Origin: Streptomyces spongiae
Lineage (GTDB): Bacteria > Actinomycetota > Actinomycetes > Streptomycetales > Streptomycetaceae
Length of the DNA: 33,887 nt
Reading direction: 5' to 3'
NCBI RefSeq assembly: GCF_009377185.1
Contig: NZ_VJZC01000046.1
Coordinates: 1-33,887, forward strand
Notes under the pieces: model-generated
The model's database searches: none
What the model saw: the letters and a program-made list of their open reading frames with translations, nothing else
Told to the model about the DNA's origin: nothing
Made by a program: the position numbers and the translations under genes
In this document: positions 31,344 to 33,887 of the stretch, one piece after another
Layout: every line of letters begins with the position of its first letter
How positions within the stretch are numbered: position 1 is the first letter of the stretch

Positions 31344-32528
31344 ATGGCTGCCACTGAAGCCAGTACCCAAATATCGGACCGTGAGATATTCGCGGCGCAC
31401 GAAGGCGGAAAGCTGAGCGTCGGCGTCACCACGGAATTCAAGGACGCGCATTCCCTGTCCATCGCCTACACGCCCGGCGTGGGCAGGATGAGCCAGGCCA
31501 TCGCGGCCGATCCCACGCTCGCGCACCGCTACACCTGGGCCGGCCGTCTCGTCGCGGTGGTCACCGACGGCACGGCCGTGCTCGGGCTCGGCGATGTGGG
31601 ACCGACGGCGGCGCTGCCCGTGATGGAGGGGAAGGCAGCGCTGCTCAAGGAGTTCGGCGGGCTCGACTCGATTCCGCTGGTCCTGGACACCACGGACGTG
31701 GACGAGATCGTCGACACGCTGGTCCGGCTCCGGCCGTCCTTCGGCGCGGTGAGCCTGGAGGACGTGGCGGCGCCGCGCTGCTTCGAGCTCGAGGACCGGC
31801 TGACGCGGGCGCTCGACTGCCCGGTGATGCACGACGACCAGCACGGCACGGCCATCGCGGTCCTCGCCGCTCTGCGCGGCGCGTACGCCGTGATCGGCCG
31901 CCCGCTGGAGGCGCGGCGTGTCGTCGTCTCCGGTGCGGGCGCGGCCGGGGTGGCCTGCGCCCGGATCCTGCTCGCGGCGGGCGTTCGCGATGTCGTCGTC
32001 CTCGACTCGCGCGGCATCCTCACGCCGGGCCGCGAGGGCATGAACCCCGTCAAGGCCGAGCTGGCGGCGCGTACCAACCCCCGGGGGCTGCACGGCCATC
32101 TCGCCGAGGCGTTGCGGGACTCCGACGCCTTCGTGGGAGTCTCCTGCTCCCGGGTGCCCGAGGAACTGATCGCCACCATGGCCCCCGAGGCCGTCGTGCT
32201 GGCGCTGTCCAACCCCGTCCCGGAGGTGGAGCCGCAGGTCGCGGCCCGGCACGCCGCGATCGTCGGCACGGGCGGCAGCGACTTCCCCAACCAGGTCATC
32301 AACACCCTGGCCTCGCCCGGCATCTACCGCGGCGCCCTGGACGCGGGGGCCCGGCGCATCACCGAGGGCATGAAGCTCGCCGCCGCCGAGGCCATCGCGG
32401 AGGTGGCGGCCACCGACCTGGCCGCCGACCGGATCGTTCCGCACTCCCTGGATCCGAGGGTGATGCCCGCGGTGGCGGCGGCAGTGGCCCGGGCCGCCCT
32501 CGACGGGGCCGAGGCACACGACGCGTAG
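31344..32528 (+). CDS. NAD(P)-dependent malic enzyme
   Basis: Oxidative decarboxylation of malate to pyruvate with NAD(P)H. The 394-residue length fits compact bacterial malic enzymes. Visible are SIAYTPGVGRMSQAI (catalytic Tyr), TDGTAVLGLGDVG, PVMEGKAALLKEFGG (catalytic Lys), the metal site MHDDQHGTA and the Rossmann loop VVSGAGAAGVACARIL. ATG 31344 has the strong ribosome site GGAGGGGG. It reads away from the ATP-grasp gene and precedes the DAHP synthase by 132 bases. As a cluster gene it may supply pyruvate or reducing power for precursor synthesis; a second housekeeping copy elsewhere would be expected. Confidence 0.92.
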   Translation: MAATEASTQISDREIFAAHEGGKLSVGVTTEFKDAHSLSIAYTPGVGRMSQAIAADPTLAHRYTWAGRLVAVVTDGTAVLGLGDVGPTAALPVMEGKAALLKEFGGLDSIPLVLDTTDVDEIVDTLVRLRPSFGAVSLEDVAAPRCFELEDRLTRALDCPVMHDDQHGTAIAVLAALRGAYAVIGRPLEARRVVVSGAGAAGVACARILLAAGVRDVVVLDSRGILTPGREGMNPVKAELAARTNPRGLHGHLAEALRDSDAFVGVSCSRVPEELIATMAPEAVVLALSNPVPEVEPQVAARHAAIVGTGGSDFPNQVINTLASPGIYRGALDAGARRITEGMKLAAAEAIAEVAATDLAADRIVPHSLDPRVMPAVAAAVARAALDGAEAHDA

Positions 32529-32531
32529 GGC

Positions 32532-32548
32532 GTGTCGCCGTGCGACAC
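32532..32548 (+). terminator. Hairpin after the malic enzyme gene
   Basis: GTGTCGC (32532-32538), loop CGT, GCGACAC (32542-32548): a perfect 7-base stem 3 bases after the stop codon. It may end or attenuate the malic enzyme transcript before the separate promoter region of the DAHP synthase gene. Confidence 0.5.
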
Positions 32549-32600
32549 CCGACTCCGCTGTCCACGGCCTGGAAAACGCGCCGATACACCCGCGATACGA

Positions 32601-32633
32601 ATGCGGCACGAATGCGGCACGAATTCGGCACGA
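32601..32633 (+). promoter_or_regulatory. 11-base tandem repeats, SARP-type site candidate
   Basis: ATGCGGCACGA (32601-32611), ATGCGGCACGA (32612-32622) and ATTCGGCACGA (32623-32633). Three direct repeats at one helical turn, ending 27 bases before the DAHP synthase start, with GATACG-like bases shortly after that could be a -10 element. SARP activators of Streptomyces clusters bind direct heptamers at 11-base spacing just upstream of -10. Confidence 0.55.
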
Positions 32634-32660
32634 ATGAGATACGTACTGGAGTGAGCGCTC

Positions 32661-33845
32661 ATGACCGTGGTCCAGGAATTCACCGATCAGGCGCCCCGGG
32701 TGCCGGTCGCTCTTCAGCAGCCCGACTGGAACGACCCGGAAGGAGTGGAACGGGTACGGAAAAGGCTCGAGTCCGCGTTACCGCTCGTCGCCATGGCGGA
32801 CGTGGAGGATCTCCGGAGGCGATTGGCCGCTGCCGCTGCCGGAAAGACACAGATCATTCAGGCCGGTGATTGTGCGGAGGACTGGGCGGAATGCACGCCC
32901 GTCGACGTCATCCGCAAGCAGGCACTCCTCGACGCCATGGCGGGCGTGATGTCCCTGGCCGCGTGGCGACCGGTCGTACGCGTGGGGCGCCTCGCCGGCC
33001 AGTACGCCAAGCCGCGCTCCCACCCCACCGAGACCGTCGGCGGGGTGGAACTGCCCGTCTACCGCGGGCACATGGTCAACTGCCCCGAGCCGGCCCCCGA
33101 GCTGCGCCGCCCCGACCCGAACCGCATGCTCACCGGCTACCAGGCGTCCCGTACGGTCATGCGGCTGCTCGGCTGGAACGGCGGCACCGATGCCCCGCGC
33201 GCAGGCGCCCCGCTGTGGACGAGCCACGAGATGCTGCTCCTCGACTACGAACTGCCGCTCGTGCGCAGGCAGTCGGACGGCAGGCGGCTGCTCACCTCGA
33301 CGCACTGGCCCTGGATCGGCGAGCGCACGCGGCAGGCGGACGGCCCCCATGTGGCGTTGCTCGCCTCCGTGGCCAACCCGGTGGCCTGCAAGGTGGGCCC
33401 CGGGATCACCACCGACGAACTCCTCGCCCTGTGCGAGCGGCTCGACCCGGAGCGCGAGCCGGGACGGCTCACGCTCATCGCGCGGATGGGGGCCCAGAAC
33501 GTCGGGGAGAAGCTGCCGCCGCTGGTCGCCACGGTGCGTGCGGCCGGCCACCCGGTGGTGTGGCTGAGCGATCCGGTGCACGGCAACACCGTCAGCGGGC
33601 CCGACGGTCTCAAGACCCGGCTGGTACGGACCGTCGTGCGCGAGGTGCGGGAGTTCCAGAACGCCGTCGCGCAGGCCGGCGGGGTCGCCGGTGGGCTCCA
33701 CCTGGAAACCACCCCCGACGAGGTCACCGAGTGCGTCGACGACGAGCAGCACCTGCGGGAGTTCAAGGAGAAGTACACGACACTCTGCGACCCCCGTCTC
33801 AACCCCCAGCAGGCCCTGGCAGTCGCCGCGTCCTGGCGCGGCTGA
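32661..33845 (+). CDS. Class II DAHP synthase, short secondary-metabolism type
   Basis: Condenses phosphoenolpyruvate and erythrose 4-phosphate to DAHP, entry to the shikimate pathway. The 394-residue protein carries class II signatures: the metal cysteine in IIQAGDCAEDWAEC, substrate motif RVGRLAGQYAKPRS, YRGHMVNCPEP, IARMGAQNVGEKLPPLV with VVWLSDPVHGNT, and GGLHLETTPDEVTEC. It is shorter than primary class II enzymes such as mycobacterial AroG (about 460 residues), lacking the extended N-terminus used in feedback control, and so resembles PhzC-type enzymes of product clusters. ATG 32661 has GGAG 10 bases upstream. The likely purpose is extra aromatic precursor for a cluster that continues beyond the window. 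Confidence 0.92.
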   Translation: MTVVQEFTDQAPRVPVALQQPDWNDPEGVERVRKRLESALPLVAMADVEDLRRRLAAAAAGKTQIIQAGDCAEDWAECTPVDVIRKQALLDAMAGVMSLAAWRPVVRVGRLAGQYAKPRSHPTETVGGVELPVYRGHMVNCPEPAPELRRPDPNRMLTGYQASRTVMRLLGWNGGTDAPRAGAPLWTSHEMLLLDYELPLVRRQSDGRRLLTSTHWPWIGERTRQADGPHVALLASVANPVACKVGPGITTDELLALCERLDPEREPGRLTLIARMGAQNVGEKLPPLVATVRAAGHPVVWLSDPVHGNTVSGPDGLKTRLVRTVVREVREFQNAVAQAGGVAGGLHLETTPDEVTECVDDEQHLREFKEKYTTLCDPRLNPQQALAVAASWRG

Positions 33846-33887
33846 CCCAGCCGCCCGGTCCCCGCCCCGACCGCCCCTGTCCACCGG

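Noticed and set aside
1..33887. CRISPR arrays, rRNA or tRNA genes
   Set aside because: No regularly spaced repeat-spacer array and no rRNA or tRNA signature was seen; the repeats found are short tandem or att repeats.

Overview
The window is high-GC actinobacterial DNA, almost certainly Streptomyces. The reasons are the strong GC bias at third codon positions, frequent GTG starts, two short repeats I recall as dispersed in Streptomyces genomes (about 4810-4878 and 14922-14967), and the gene content. It has a conserved left end, an integrated and partly decayed mobile element, and a mixed accessory right half.

Left end (1-8172, mostly minus strand): cytochrome c maturation genes resB (cut by the window edge), ccdA and a resA/tlpA-type thioredoxin lipoprotein, then a polysaccharide-deacetylase-like lipoprotein, a histidine phosphatase overlapping hemL, and on the plus strand a conserved protein of unknown function whose upstream in-frame DNA encodes a collagen-like Gly-Pro tract.

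Mobile element (about 8107-16655): the last ~65 bases of that conserved gene plus the bases after its stop occur again 8,472 bases downstream (77 identical bases, 8107-8183 and 16579-16655). Between the copies lie a truncated tyrosine integrase, an 860-base IS5-type insertion sequence, broken genes (glycosyltransferase, serine hydrolase, YdcF-like protein, start of an MFS transporter), and an intact cargo: a duplicated Lrp/AsnC regulator, a LigM/GcvT-like O-demethylase and a 14-helix MFS transporter. Paired AGGGCACAT repeats with the same 11-base period lie inside both ends.

Right accessory half: an aminoglycoside-phosphotransferase-family kinase; a MerR regulator with a textbook 19-base-spacer promoter, divergent from a HIT protein; then a compact minus-strand operon (26080 down to 19293) encoding a TIR protein with the catalytic glutamate, a large NTPase with helical repeats, an unrecognised protein, a VWA plus OmpA lipoprotein and a four-helix membrane protein. 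An XRE-family regulator lies upstream. I read this five-gene set as a candidate envelope-linked TIR immune or conflict system; it is the most interesting part of the window.

Far right (28180-33845): a decayed type II thioesterase, then an MFS exporter and a PGM1-like ATP-grasp ligase (minus strand) divergent from a malic enzyme and a short class II DAHP synthase (plus strand). This looks like the edge of a natural-product cluster, with a palindromic operator candidate in the divergent promoter region and three 11-base tandem repeats of SARP-site spacing before the DAHP synthase gene.
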